A stretch of 64,000 nt of DNA from Lumbricus terrestris (GCA_949752735.1 OX457052.1:16451149-16515148), one strand, 5' to 3'; positions 32,687 to 42,898 are shown, counted from the first letter of the stretch. Numbers and translations: made by a program. The notes: generated by a model from the sequence alone, not told the origin.

Positions 32687-34640
32687 TATTGATTCTTATA
32701 TTGGTCATGAATGACACCCTGCAAAAAATCCTGTTGGCGCCCATGAACATCGGTCACGTCTTACTGATAACAAGTAATCTGTTCAGCATAATAGGAAACC
32801 CAGAAGAAACCACTTAACAATTTCATGATGGCTATGGTTATGGCTATTGATGGTTATATCGCATTATAGGCCTAAGAATCCTTGATCGCATATTAATTGC
32901 AGCAAGTTGCAGGTCAATGGCGAAATTCAGTAAGTAACTTGAGAAGCGATTGCTCATCAAAACGACGACAAATCGAAGTCAGAAAGTCAGAAACGCAGAC
33001 ACAACTTCAGTATAGACATCAAGATATAATTATACGGAAATCATCGACCAACTTTCGCCATAGATACAATCATTCACCGTAATAACTTATAACCAGATGG
33101 CGGAAGGATTCGATAAAAGGACAAAAAGGTATTTAAACAGATGATAATTCCTGTAAAGATAAACCCTTTGAATTTTACATTCTCATAGTAGAAGTTTCGT
33201 AGGCTATATCTCAAATTTATGACATTATGCTACTCTTATCAATGTTCAAGAGAGGGACAGGGGGACGGTCCCCTCCAAAGTTTGTGGTGGGGGACAGAGA
33301 TGCTTATATTCCCAATATTTCAGAAATATCATTATAAATTTCTACAGTGTTATCCACTGTTTATCCATAATGAGCTATTTGGTTAAAATGACATCTTAAA
33401 CCCTGAAAATGTTGCCATTACAGCTTGAAAAATGAAAATATTTTGAACAGTGAGAGGAGGCATTTACTGAAGTGTTAAACCATGTACACTGTATCTGAGC
33501 ACTGCAATTATGAATAATTTTGCGAAGACGACAGCTTAAAAGGTACAGTTACAGTGTGGAAATCCAAAAATTTTAAACAATTGAGATGCGACACTTAGAC
33601 TTAAACCATGATTATCAGCATTGAAAACTGAGCAATTTTTTTTAGTAAGATGACAGTTTAAATTCCTGCAATAAATATTACAATAGGGAAATTCAAACAA
33701 TTTAAACAATGTGGAGGAGACATTTATTGAAGTCTTAGGCCATGGGTGTCCGTAGCTCAGTTGAGAGAGCGCTGGTCGTTAAACTGAGTGTCATCCACGC
33801 GACCCGGGTTCAAGCCTCGCTCAGGGCAAAAATTTATTTGAATTTTCTGTTAGCTGCCAGTGGCGCTTTGCTGTTGTGTTGCTTGACTCGGGCTCTGCTA
33901 AAAATAAAGATAGCCCCTCCCACTTCTGGCTTGGTCGAACCAGGAGTGATCCAGTGCTTAGGCCATTAGTGTTAAGTTACCGAACTCACTGCTGTAAAGT
34001 GCTATAGTGGGCCGTATTTCGTATAACCTGTACCTGTAATCATTCTGCGGTGCGTCAGATTGAATCATTAAAAGAAAATATTATTATGTCTTTCAGCAAT
34101 GAAATTGTGGGAAATATTTTGAGATCACAGCCTAAAATGTTTCCATTTCACTGTGGAAATTTCAATGCTTTTAAACAATGAGGAGAAACTTTTAAGTCTT
34201 AAACTATTACTATTAGCACTGAAATGATGCGAAATTTCGTTAAAATGACAGCCTAAAATGCACCCATTGCTGTGTGGAAATTCAAAAATTGTCAATAAGG
34301 GAGACACTTTGAAGTCTTAGACCAGGACTATTAGCAGGGCTGGATTAAAGTTCGGCCAAAATTTAATGTTCGGCCAAACAGGGCCCCCACACTTTAGGGG
34401 GCCCCACCCATGGAATAGGATTTTTCATCATTGCTAATTATAATAGCAAAAATGAGTCTAAAATCTATGGAAAAATTGTCAAATAATTCAAAAACTACTG
34501 ACTTTAACATTATGCAACTTTTGCACATGTGTGGGGCCCTTATTGCAGTTTTGATTGCCAGGCAGACTGATCTTAAAATCATTCAGAAATGCTAGTAAGA
34601 GTTAAACGTTTTATTGCTTATTTAAACACTTAGTGCATCA
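32687..34640. repeat. Second copy of the 7876-9540 segment
   Basis: Begins directly after the mariner TA and follows the first copy through the 'acaccctgcaaaaa', 'gggacggtcccctccaaagt' and hAT-like CAGGGCTGGATTAAAG (34336) landmarks. A SINE (33743-34090) is present only here. Confidence 0.78.
33743..34090 (+). repeat. tRNA-derived SINE (family A), uninterrupted
   Basis: 5' tRNA-like head with box A TAGCTCAGTTGAGAGAGC and box B GGGTTCAAGCC, then a ~250-bp body. The 7876-9540 paralogue shows the empty site (CCATGTCTTTC), so the ends can be read directly. The internal text CTTAGGCCATTAGTGTTAAG is the counterpart of the Maverick target at 37708/54499. Confidence 0.88.
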
Positions 34641-35670
34641 CCTGATCGGAACTCAAGTGCTATAGGCCTACTACGCATTATGAGATGGCGTGCTAATAAT
34701 AACATTGATCAAGTAGGCCGACATGCCGTAGGCGCTCTATTTTTACGAATTCAATCAATCTCATAAATTTATATAGAGCCCACGCGCTCTATTTTTACGA
34801 ATTCAATCAATCTCATAAATATATATATATAGAGCCCATTCAGTTTTTACTCAGAGGCGCTCCCAACGCCTTGTCAAAAAGAAAGAGCCAACAGAGTCAC
34901 GGGAAACGAGAGCCACTGGGAAGCTATTCTAGATAACTGCACCACTACCGAGAATACTCGTCGTTGCCATGGGCGGAGACCTAGGGGGGACAGGGGGGAC
35001 GGTCCCCCCAATGAAAGTGTTGGGGGGGACGGCCCATGCATTTGTCCCCCCAATGTTTGAGCGTCAAGACTTTTTTGGCGGCGAAAATAGAAAATTTCGT
35101 CGAGATTCGGCCGGATGATTAAAAAAAAAGGTCATCAACTTTTTTGGCGGCGAAAATTTTTTTTCTCAGATTTCGCCGGTCGTCAGAAATTTTTCGGAAA
35201 ATCTCGCGTCTTTCCGTCCCCCCCCCCCTCCATTCTCGGCGACAAGAAAGAACATTCGCAATGCACCGAAGAACAGTTCGTTGCATGGTCGCAACACGCG
35301 AAAAAAGAACAAGGAATTCTCCACGAGCAGATGAGCGTAGTCAACGGTTGTCCATACAGAGAGACAGACACCGGGGGGGGGGGGGAAAGCTCACATAAGT
35401 AGAATGGAGCTTGAGCCAGGGTCTACTACTGCATGGCATAACCGCGAAAATATATTTTAGTTCTTAAACAGTGTGGGCGCCACGCACAGCAGGGCAAATC
35501 GGGCCAAATGCCCTGGTAAAACCATTAGCCCTGGCCGTTATTCTGCCACAGGTCTACCAGAAACTTTCATAGCCAAGAATTTATTTGGTTCATAAAATCG
35601 CTTCTGCACTGTTTGCTTGTACGAGTGCTGTGCGCTGGTCAGGAAAATGACTGACCATGAATCACTTTAA
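34641..35670. other. Repeat debris, no gene
   Basis: Contains a local duplication (CGCTCTATTTTTACGAATTC at about 34732 and 34786) and G/C-rich 'ggggggacggtccccccaat' sequence near 35000. Also here are 'ttttttggcggcgaaaatt' motifs shared with the hAT MITEs. Open frames show no recognisable motif. Confidence 0.55.
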
Positions 35671-35903
35671 TATTCTTAAACCGTATCTTGAACCTTAAGA
35701 TGTATCAATTCATTAACACCATTAAAAGACCTGTTACCGGTAATATTGTTAAAATAGAAGTAATGAATTAATAATAGACGAATGTTGATTCGTTGAATAT
35801 AACACGTTTTGTGGGTCATTTTGTCGTGCTTCTGAAAGGTTTGGGCCCCCACAGTTTTACCGAACGGCGAACAGGGCCCCCACATTTGTTAATCCGGCCC
35901 TGC
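35671..35903 (-). mobile_element. hAT-like element fragment, inverted relative of 55817-56035
   Basis: The right end reads ...TTGTTAATCCGGCCCTG, the inverse of CAGGGCCGGATTAACAA at 55817. The two copies match over about 220 bp in opposite orientation. Confidence 0.75.
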
Positions 35904-35949
35904 CTACCCTGGTTACTTCTGGGGCTGCTTTGGCGGCAAAAAATGTATG

Positions 35950-36416
35950 GATCCGGTGACACGAAACGGAGTATCCCCCCTGAAAGCTATCCGGGGGGAT
36001 AGATTAATTCATCCCCCCCGGATGGAATTAATCGGTCTATACTATCCGGGGGGATAAACCATTATATCCCCTTTTTTGAAAAATGAGCATAAAAAAATTA
36101 TGCTGTAATAAAAATTTAAAGTGACTCTAATTGTTTTAAGTGTCCTAAGCAATGCTCAGATAAAGAAAACTCGAATTTATTTAGTGTTTCTGAGTGTTCT
36201 TAAGTGTTTTAAATGTTTTAAGTGCTCTAAAAACAGGACAAAACAAATTATCTAGTAGGAAAAAACATACCTGTTAGTGTCATTGTTCAAAAAAAGCAGA
36301 TGAAAATTAATTTGCCCCAAAAATACAAGCGGACGCGATTTTTTCGACTTTTTAAAATTTGGGGGGATACAATTAATACGGGGGATACTCTATTTCGTGA
36401 CCCCGGCGCCGCCACT
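35950..36416. mobile_element. MITE-like inverted-repeat element
   Basis: GGTGACACGAAACGGAGTAT with CCCCCC on the left is inverted as GGGGGATACTC..TTTCGTGACCCC on the right, ending GGCGCCGCCACTG. Internal 'ctatccggggggat' is repeated. The TSD is not clear. Confidence 0.6.
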
Positions 36417-36728
36417 GCTCAGAAGGTGCCTCATCATTTCTAAATGAAGAAATTTTTTTCCATCAACGGACTAGCCAGGATGTCCATTATTGGGGGCAGT
36501 ACATAGGGATCAAGTTCGTCAATCCAGAATTATGTGTGACGTTAAGGGATTTGCTTACTGTAATAATTTGAGATGGTGTTGTTTGAATGATCGCAAAAGA
36601 TTTTATGGAGGAAACAAGTAGATAGTTTGTGTATGTTTGGTTAACTGGTGGCATGCTCAGTACCACGAGCGCAGAAGCCAGCAAAAAAGAATTAAAATGG
36701 CTGGCCATGGCCATGGCCATGGCTGCTT
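36417..36728. other. Intergenic, nothing recognised
   Basis: Ends in a short GGCCATGGCCATGGCCATGG repeat at about 36702-36722, where the inverted copy of 9.55-10.39 kb begins. Confidence 0.5.
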
Positions 36729-36794
36729 ACGCTAAGCGGATATGCCAAAATAATCATAAAATATTTTATTATTCACGCAAGGCAGGCTTATGCA

Positions 36795-37320
36795 GAATCA
36801 ATGCCATTTTCTAGACAAAGTCTTTGTATTGGTGACCAATCCACGATCGTTATTAAAAAATTGAAGTGGTATCGTCGTATATATTTCTAATCGTATCGAC
36901 TTTGCCTTTGTAAAAATTATGGTCCGCTATAATGTATAGCCATGTGATAGGTAGATCTAAGTGATCGAAAATGTCGGCCGTTATGATAGCAGTTTCGAGA
37001 ATATGATTAGCAGAATGAGTAAATATATTATCTGCTATCATTGTTTGGCCATGATGAGTTAGGAATAATCTAGTTGGTTGAAGGTTTAATTTTGAGATAA
37101 AGTAGTGGATTGCCACAGAGTCAAGAAAGTCATTAGAAAGTGAGTGGTTAATTGATGACAGCAGGTCAATGTTGAAAAATCACCAATAATAACTAGGCCT
37201 ACTATGATTCTTTTGTATACATTGAAGTGAAGTAATTCATAAGTGAAACCAGTTCCGCATTGAACATTGAACAGTTCTACGTTTGGCCAGGATGTCTCTA
37301 TATAACACAAATCATAATGT
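36795..37320 (-). pseudogene. LINE endonuclease-domain remnant, inverted copy
   Basis: Minus-strand frames give the same LNLQPTRLFLTHHG and DNIFTHSANHIL motifs as 9795-10330. Part of a ~0.8 kb inverted duplication (36729-37560 versus 9550-10397). Broken frames. Confidence 0.6.
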
Positions 37321-37491
37321 CTTTATTTTTTAGAGATAATAATTATTAGTAAATAATGATTGAAAAGTGCCAGAATTATTCCAGTGGTCAAGTGTATATA
37401 ACTCCTTTCCTAATGAAAAAGGGCCCACACCATCCCGTCCCGTCTATTTTCATAGACAGCATTGTATCCAGGAATAAGATGCTGTGGAGGG

Positions 37492-37707
37492 GGTCCGTAG
37501 CTCAGTTGAGAGAGCGCTGGTCGATAAACTGAGTAGTCATTATCGCGGCCTGGGTTTATGCGTCGCTCAGGGCAAATATTTGTTTGAATTTTCTGTTAGC
37601 TGCCAGTGGAGCTTCCTGTTGTGTTGTTTACCTCGGGTCTGTTGAAAATAAGATCGCCCCTCCCACTCCTGGCTTGGCCGTATCAGGAGCGTTACAGCAC
37701 TTAGGCC
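37492..37707 (+). repeat. tRNA-derived SINE (family A), 5' part, split by Maverick
   Basis: Starts GGTCCGTAGCTCAGTTGAG, keeps box A and a decayed box B (TGGGTTTATGCG). It is cut at ...TTAGGCCATAAGT by the Maverick and continues at 54505. Confidence 0.85.
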
Positions 37708-37713
37708 ATAAGT
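37708..37713. repeat. Target-site duplication ATAAGT, left
   Basis: Exact 6-bp match to 54499-54504. Mavericks/Polintons typically make 6-bp duplications. Confidence 0.93.
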
Positions 37714-38120
37714 AGTAGTTACAAATTGGATAAACTGGGGGTCTTTTACCCAAACCATGGTTAAACTTTCACCAATCAACCCAAACATGGTTAAACTTTC
37801 ACCATTTTATCCCAAACATGGTTCAACTTCTACTATCGAAACTGTGGGAAATTCCCATTCTTGTGATCCGGCGTGCACGAAACCCAAAACATGGGTAAAA
37901 TCTGCCCTATTGGTTGAATATAGGTTGAATTTTACGACATGGTGCTTTCAACCTAAACCCAGGCCACACTAATGTAACGTTTCACACAGCCACGGTAAGA
38001 GCTACGCCACGACCTCGATTATAATTGGAACATTTTTTAAATAGCCGAAGAGCCGGCTGCTAATTGAAAACAAAGGCCTATTCAATGCCAAACATAGCGA
38101 GCGGAAAATCCAAGCCTTCG
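37714..38120 (+). repeat. Left terminal inverted repeat (407 bp)
   Basis: Matches 54092-54498 in inverse orientation with no difference found by eye. It contains three copies of CCCAAACATGGTT-type text within the first 110 bp. The 71-codon frame inside it is an artefact present in both arms. Confidence 0.95.
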
Positions 38121-38810
38121 TAATAATGAAAGCGGAATCAACTTACACTGTTTCGTGACTACAAAAACAAATCATATAATTATCTTAGGCCTTATCGTCG
38201 TTGTTATCATCACCATCATCATAACTACATAACACGAAGCCGCTTACCTTACATAGACCTACATTACATGGCGAATAAACAACCGCCGCTACTGTGGCCT
38301 ATGGAAACATATGATGAAACAGCCTCGTGATTCAACATCACACGCAGCTGAGGCTTAATGAACGCGGGCGAGGATGTATGCATAGAGGGGCGGTCCTTCC
38401 ATAGTAAGCCGTGACCAATCATCTCATGATAGCAGGCCATCTGATCCTTCATTTCCGTCAGCTTGTTTACTCGCTGACAAGATGACCTATATCGGACAAG
38501 ATGACCTATATCGGACAAGCTGACCCAATTCTGAACAGCACTTATTGAACGTGTTTTTCAGTCGAGCGACCCGCAAACATAACGGAAATTCCCCGTAGCA
38601 TTGAAGATACGTCTTAATCGCACGAGCTCACCCCCTGTATTTGTAGTAGGAGGTGACTAGCGTCTAAGAAAAAAAACCTGCAGTCTTTTCTTTCACTTTT
38701 AGTACTTGCTCAAACAAACTTCCGTCCTCTTTGACAAACGGGCACTACTCGTTGAAAACTAAACGGGTCGAAGAATATGTCAGTGCTGAATGTAAGGCGG
38801 AAGAATAGTC
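38121..38810. other. Non-coding gap between left TIR and integrase
   Basis: No gene recognised. A short direct duplication (GATGACCTATATCGGACAAG, twice at about 38482-38520) is present. A minus frame at 38264-38518 has no motif I recognise. Confidence 0.6.
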
Positions 38811-39750
38811 TCACAATGTCAGTAAGTCTTCATTATCTACCCACGAATTAAAAGACTCTGGATAACCTAACCACTTCACAAGCGATTTCTTCCCATGTTT
38901 CCTGATAATCTTTTCTATTCTAAATATTTCTTGAGTCGTTTTCTGTAGCTCCTGTTCATAAAAACTCCCCTGTATTTCCTCGCCATTTGAATCAGTAATC
39001 TTATAAGTTGGTGGAACCGTGTATTGAATCTGGGATACTGTAAATACCTCCTCAGTCCATCTAGGTGTGTATCCCTTCTCAAAAATATTCTTCTTCTTAG
39101 TTATTCTGACTTTATCACCAATTGAAAACTTTGGCATAATAGGCTCCGAAATCTCTTTACCGTATAAATTCATAAATACAGCCTTTTCATTCACTTTCAT
39201 ACTAGCCTTGGCGGGCGTCATTTTAATCGAACCGTGCCTTGTATTGTTATAATTACCCACCATTTCATCCAAAACGTTGATATATCTTCTCGTCGAGTTA
39301 GCTGAAAAATATTTATACATTTTATCTTTCATAGTCCTATTCCATCTCTCAACGACGCAAGATTTTTCTTCATTCTCAGTAGAGTACAACTCAACCAAAT
39401 TCTTGACGTCCTTGTTATAAAATTCTTTCCCTTTGTCAACCCATAATTTCACAGGCTTTCGTCCACCCTCGAGTATCTTCATAAAACCGGTAGCTGTAGA
39501 TCTCCCAGTCTTGTCATTCAATGGCACAATCCACCCGTATTTAGAAAACACATCTATAACGGTTAACAGGTATTTCACCCCATCGTTATCTTTAGCAAAG
39601 GCCTGCATATCCACCAAATCAGCAGCCCATATCTCATCTATACCCCCGACGTAAACCTTCCTTTTTCTAAAATGTCTAACTACCGGTTTGTGCAATTCAT
39701 CGGCTAATTGATCAGTCCATTTCAGTTCAGAGCTTTTTTTAAACCTAACC
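38811..39750 (-). CDS. Maverick integrase (INT) with C-terminal chromodomain
   Basis: Retrovirus-like DDE integrase that would join element ends to host DNA. Counting from the Leu-His-Lys-Pro codon at 39695, catalytic candidates are D26 (WAADLVDM), D87 (WVDKGKEF) and E116 (VVERWNRT). A chromodomain sits at the C-terminus (IFRIEKII..VKWLGYPESFNSWV). The frame is open upstream to about 39747 but has no ATG before the first catalytic Asp, so initiation must come from elsewhere. A canonical slippery site in the preceding gene provides a -1 entry. D87-E116 spacing is 28 intervening residues, shorter than the usual ~35, which suggests a small in-frame deletion. Confidence 0.9.
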
Positions 39751-40249
39751 CAAGACTCGCCTTAGTAGATAATATAGGTTTAACTATAGCCCTCTCTACA
39801 CGCTCCCGCAAGCTCGGGTTAGAAATGTTGTTCAAATTATTAATCATGGCTAAATCTGCAATATTTCTAGAAGCTGTATCGGTGTGTTGATCGTAAGCCA
39901 GATCGTGAATATATGCTGCGTTATCTACTCGATTAATAGGCCTGCTCCAATCTTTAGGGGTCCTGTCAGGATTCAGTCTCAAATCTAGCCTAGTACCTGG
40001 ACCGAGAAACTGGTGGCCTGGTAAATGCATCTCACCGGGAAACTTGGCCCACGGTAATTTTATGGTACTAGTGGCTGCGTTCAATGAACTAACTAAATCT
40101 CCACCCTTAGTAGTGGAACTTTTTACGAATTGAGTTTTTGTTTTCCCGCATACAACGCAAACACCCCTAAGCATCGATCTACCATTATTAGCTACGGCGT
40201 TCTGCACGTCTCTCGTTTCGGTCTTTTTTTTACATTTTACGCAATACAT
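39722..40249 (-). CDS. Zinc-ribbon / phospholipase A2-like protein
   Basis: 175 codons. N-terminal zinc ribbon C3-x2-C6 ... C31-x2-C34. Then a PLA2-like core as in parvovirus VP1 and adintoviruses: calcium-loop FLGPGTRLD (81-89), catalytic His-Asp in DNAAYIHDLAYD (H115, D116) and a second Asp in IADLAM (D132). The role by analogy is membrane breach during entry. It is transcribed away from the ATPase with only 23 bp between start codons. Its last codons GGT TTA AAA AAA contain the heptamer T TTA AAA in the correct phase for -1 frameshifting into INT. Confidence 0.85.
   Translation of the reverse strand: MYCVKCKKKTETRDVQNAVANNGRSMLRGVCVVCGKTKTQFVKSSTTKGGDLVSSLNAATSTIKLPWAKFPGEMHLPGHQFLGPGTRLDLRLNPDRTPKDWSRPINRVDNAAYIHDLAYDQHTDTASRNIADLAMINNLNNISNPSLRERVERAIVKPILSTKASLGLGLKKALN
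39728..39745 (-). promoter_or_regulatory. Candidate -1 ribosomal frameshift site
   Basis: On the minus strand the PLA2 frame reads GGT TTA AAA AAA GCT, so T TTA AAA fits the X XXY YYZ rule. A -1 slip enters the INT frame, which is open there and lacks its own ATG. A downstream pseudoknot was not assessed. Confidence 0.55.
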
Positions 40250-40272
40250 TTCGTTTTTACTATATATTAAAA
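40250..40272. promoter_or_regulatory. 23-bp divergent intergenic region
   Basis: AT-rich spacer (CGTTTTTACTATATATTAAA) between the divergent PLA2-like and ATPase start codons. It must hold or lie inside overlapping promoters. Confidence 0.5.
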
Positions 40273-41058
40273 ATGGAAATCAAAGATCTGAGTTGGGGAT
40301 CTGCCCTATTGAAAAGATTTAATAATCCCTTGTTACCTAGAAGTATACGGGGGTTGATAATAGGGAAATCAGCGTGTGGAAAAACGACGCTTCTTCTTAA
40401 TCTATTACTCAGGCCGGACTGGTTGGACTATAATAACCTCCAGGTATTTGGTAAATCTCTGTTTCAACCGGAATATCGTATTATTAAAAAAGCATTCGAA
40501 GAAAAATTACCGAAAGAAGAGATCGTTGGATTATTCGAGCTTCAAGAGGAAATCATGGAACTAAACGCGTCGCCAGACTTTGTTATGGAAGAAATGGCCA
40601 AAGAATCAAAAGCCAAATCCGATATAATTGCCAAGTTCTTTGAAAACGCCGATGATGTGCCAGATCCAAGAGACTTGAGTAGTGAAAAGAAGAATCTGAT
40701 GATTTTTGATGACTTACAATTGGAAAAACAAAACAAGTGCGAAACATATTATATTAGGAGGAGACATAGTAATGTGGACTGTTTTTACCTCGCTCAGAAT
40801 TATTTCAAACTACCGCGACAATCGATCAGAGAGAATGCAAACTTTATTTGTCTGTTCAAGCAGGACCTGAAAAACCTTAACCATATTTACAACGATCATG
40901 TTAGTGTAGACATGCACAAAGAGGAATTTAAAAAACTGTGCAAATCGGTATGGGAACAACCGCACGGATTCCTTGTCATCGATCTAACTAGCGAAAAGTA
41001 CAAGGGCAAATACCGCTGCGGATTCGACCTATTTTATGTAATCGAGGATCCGCTGTAG
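40273..41058 (+). CDS. A32-like genome-packaging ATPase
   Basis: FtsK/HerA-type P-loop ATPase that pumps DNA into capsids. Walker A GKSACGKTT (residues 31-39), Walker B LMIFDD (142-147) and the polar motif region FYLAQNYFKLP. 261 codons, a normal length for Polinton ATPases. First gene of the rightward capsid block, followed after 21 bp by the penton-like gene. The ATG lies in a TATATATTAAAAATGG context. Confidence 0.93.
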   Translation: MEIKDLSWGSALLKRFNNPLLPRSIRGLIIGKSACGKTTLLLNLLLRPDWLDYNNLQVFGKSLFQPEYRIIKKAFEEKLPKEEIVGLFELQEEIMELNASPDFVMEEMAKESKAKSDIIAKFFENADDVPDPRDLSSEKKNLMIFDDLQLEKQNKCETYYIRRRHSNVDCFYLAQNYFKLPRQSIRENANFICLFKQDLKNLNHIYNDHVSVDMHKEEFKKLCKSVWEQPHGFLVIDLTSEKYKGKYRCGFDLFYVIEDPL

Positions 41059-41079
41059 TAAAATTATTGCATAATCAAA

Positions 41080-41874
41080 ATGGAATCATCGCTTCTCAAA
41101 CAGATAGCTGATAATACGGAAAAGACGGCTCGTAACACGGAACCAAAAACGTCGTTTTACATTGTGCTAAGCGATAATAGCACACGAATCAGATCATATT
41201 TTAATCAACCTCTTGAACTAGAAAAAAATAAAAAATACGAAATGGCCTTAGTAAATCTCGAAACGTACTATTCCTTCCCTAATATCGACGCTACAAACAA
41301 CAACTTTAGGTATTCACCGACTGGTGTGAGCCCTTGGTTTAACATAGAAGTACCGGAGGGATGCTATGAAATAACAGATATCAACGAATACATACAGAGA
41401 ATCATGAAGGAGAATGGGCATTACGACAGGGTAAATTCAGAGTACTATGTCTCAATAGAACCAAACACCAATACGCTGAAGTCTGTGTTAGATATAGCAG
41501 AGGACTATGCGGTTGATTTTACGCCTAGGAATTCGATTGGAAAGGTTCTAGGTTTTATAAAATATATCTATCTTGAAGGATATAACGAATCGAAGAACTT
41601 GGTAAATATACTGAGTATCAGCAGTTTACTAGTGACCAACGACATTATCGGGTCTTCGTACTCTAACGGAACGGCGGTAAACGTAATACATTCTTTTTTC
41701 CCAAACACAGGCCCGGGGTACAAAATTATCGAAGTGCCGCATAATTTAATTTATATCCCCATTACGACGTCTACCATTTCTACGATGACAACGGTGCTCA
41801 CAGACCAAAATGGGAAACAGGTAAATCTTAGAGGAGAAGACTTGTCGATTCGTTTTCACATCAGAGAAGTTTGA
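41080..41874 (+). CDS. Penton-like minor capsid protein
   Basis: 264 codons. Beta-rich throughout with SFYIVLSDNS near the start and DLSIRFHIREV at the end, a pattern I associate with the single-jelly-roll penton (minor capsid) of Polintons/adintoviruses. It sits between the ATPase and the pX-like gene, as in relatives. Single-jelly-roll pentons occupy capsid vertices. No lesion seen. Confidence 0.75.
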   Translation: MESSLLKQIADNTEKTARNTEPKTSFYIVLSDNSTRIRSYFNQPLELEKNKKYEMALVNLETYYSFPNIDATNNNFRYSPTGVSPWFNIEVPEGCYEITDINEYIQRIMKENGHYDRVNSEYYVSIEPNTNTLKSVLDIAEDYAVDFTPRNSIGKVLGFIKYIYLEGYNESKNLVNILSISSLLVTNDIIGSSYSNGTAVNVIHSFFPNTGPGYKIIEVPHNLIYIPITTSTISTMTTVLTDQNGKQVNLRGEDLSIRFHIREV

Positions 41875-41896
41875 AAGTTTTTTTGTAATTTATAAA

Positions 41897-42484
41897 ATGA
41901 GTCGCTACATAGGCTATAAAGTTAATATTTCAGAAGCGGAAAAAGACAAAATTAAAAAATCTCTTCAAGCGGGAACTGGTGTGAATATCAAACTAACGCA
42001 CGATGATTTTAACGGCGACCATATGTTTGCTTTCACGCGAGCTCAAATCGAAAAAATGACAAAGGCGTACCAAAAAGGAACAGGCGTAGTCATCAAAATG
42101 AGCAAAACGCAATTGGAGCACAATAAGAAAGTCGAAGGAGGATTCATAGGCGCCATTCTTCCGTTTCTAGCAACGTTAGCGAAAACCCTTGTGCCTAGTT
42201 TAGCGATGGGGGCTATGAGTGGCTTAGGTTCTGCAGCTACCTCGAAGATTGTCGATAAAATCAGCGGATCTGGAGTAGTGTACGTGAAGAAAGGCGATAT
42301 GGCGTATAAGATAAGATCAGCTGGTTCCGGGTTGTTCATGTCCCCTTGGCAAAAAGGCAGCTCAATAACAGCATCTGGGTTGTTCATGAAAACAGGGTCG
42401 GGATATGTGCCTGTTGGTAAAGGACTTTTGCTAGGCCCCAATTCTCCGTTTCAAAACATTCCGTTTATAGGTAAGATATTATAA
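41897..42484 (+). CDS. pX-like minor virion protein
   Basis: 195 codons. The N-terminal half has two copies of a short motif (AGTGVNIKLTHDDFNGDH and KGTGVVIKMSKTQLEHN). A hydrophobic Gly/Ala-rich segment follows (FIGAILPFLATLAKTLVPSL, about 84-125), then a Gly-rich tail ending PFQNIPFIGKIL. This matches the proteins called pX/pVI-like in adintoviruses. The role in the virion interior or membrane interaction is inferred. Start context TTTATAAAATG. Confidence 0.65.
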   Translation: MSRYIGYKVNISEAEKDKIKKSLQAGTGVNIKLTHDDFNGDHMFAFTRAQIEKMTKAYQKGTGVVIKMSKTQLEHNKKVEGGFIGAILPFLATLAKTLVPSLAMGAMSGLGSAATSKIVDKISGSGVVYVKKGDMAYKIRSAGSGLFMSPWQKGSSITASGLFMKTGSGYVPVGKGLLLGPNSPFQNIPFIGKIL

Positions 42485-42499
42485 TTTAGTGTTTATAAA

Positions 42500-42898
42500 A
42501 TGTCGAGACCATTACACAAATTTGGAACTAAACCAACTAGGCAGGTAGAAGTCAGAACGCAACCCCTGCAAGTCCATTGAAAGATTACGAGGGGCGTTAC
42601 CCACGATCCAATTAGGCTGCTAGAAGGCGTAAGATGGGAGATTTTTGCGCAAAATGTTATAACGATACAACCAAAGGCGACAACTACGCTAACTCTTGGA
42701 CTCGGGGTAGAAATGAGTGCAGGACTTTGTCTCATTTCCCTCAAACAGAGTATCAAAGAACTAAGATGCAGTCTACAAAACGAAGTGGTTTCGGATGATG
42801 TGGTTGATGATATCATAGTCACTATTCAAAACAACTCCGATTCAGTGGTAACTATCAACGCCGGAGATTCGCTATGTCGTGTAAATTATCTGTTATAA
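42500..42898 (+). pseudogene. dUTPase-fold-like ORF with in-frame TGA
   Basis: From ATG 42500 (context TTTATAAAATG) the frame runs 26 codons, meets TGA at 42578-42580, then stays open to TAA at 42896. The downstream part reads as successive strands (VITIQPKATTTLTLGLGVEM, DDIIVTIQNNS, VTINAGDSLCR) like the trimeric beta-prism of dUTPase-type proteins. Classic dUTPase active-site motifs are not evident, so a structural rather than enzymatic role is possible. Either a nonsense mutation, a read error or stop readthrough. Confidence 0.6.

Noticed and set aside
33743..33830. Functional tRNA gene
   Set aside because: Box A and box B are present but the acceptor arms do not pair and a SINE body follows. 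The same head occurs in two other SINE copies.
37757..37972. 71-codon conserved protein present twice
   Set aside because: The second copy (54240-54455) is in the other TIR arm. The identity reflects the inverted repeat, not coding constraint.
38264..38518. 84-codon frame between the left TIR and integrase
   Set aside because: No motif, and it spans a short direct duplication; codon quality is unconvincing.
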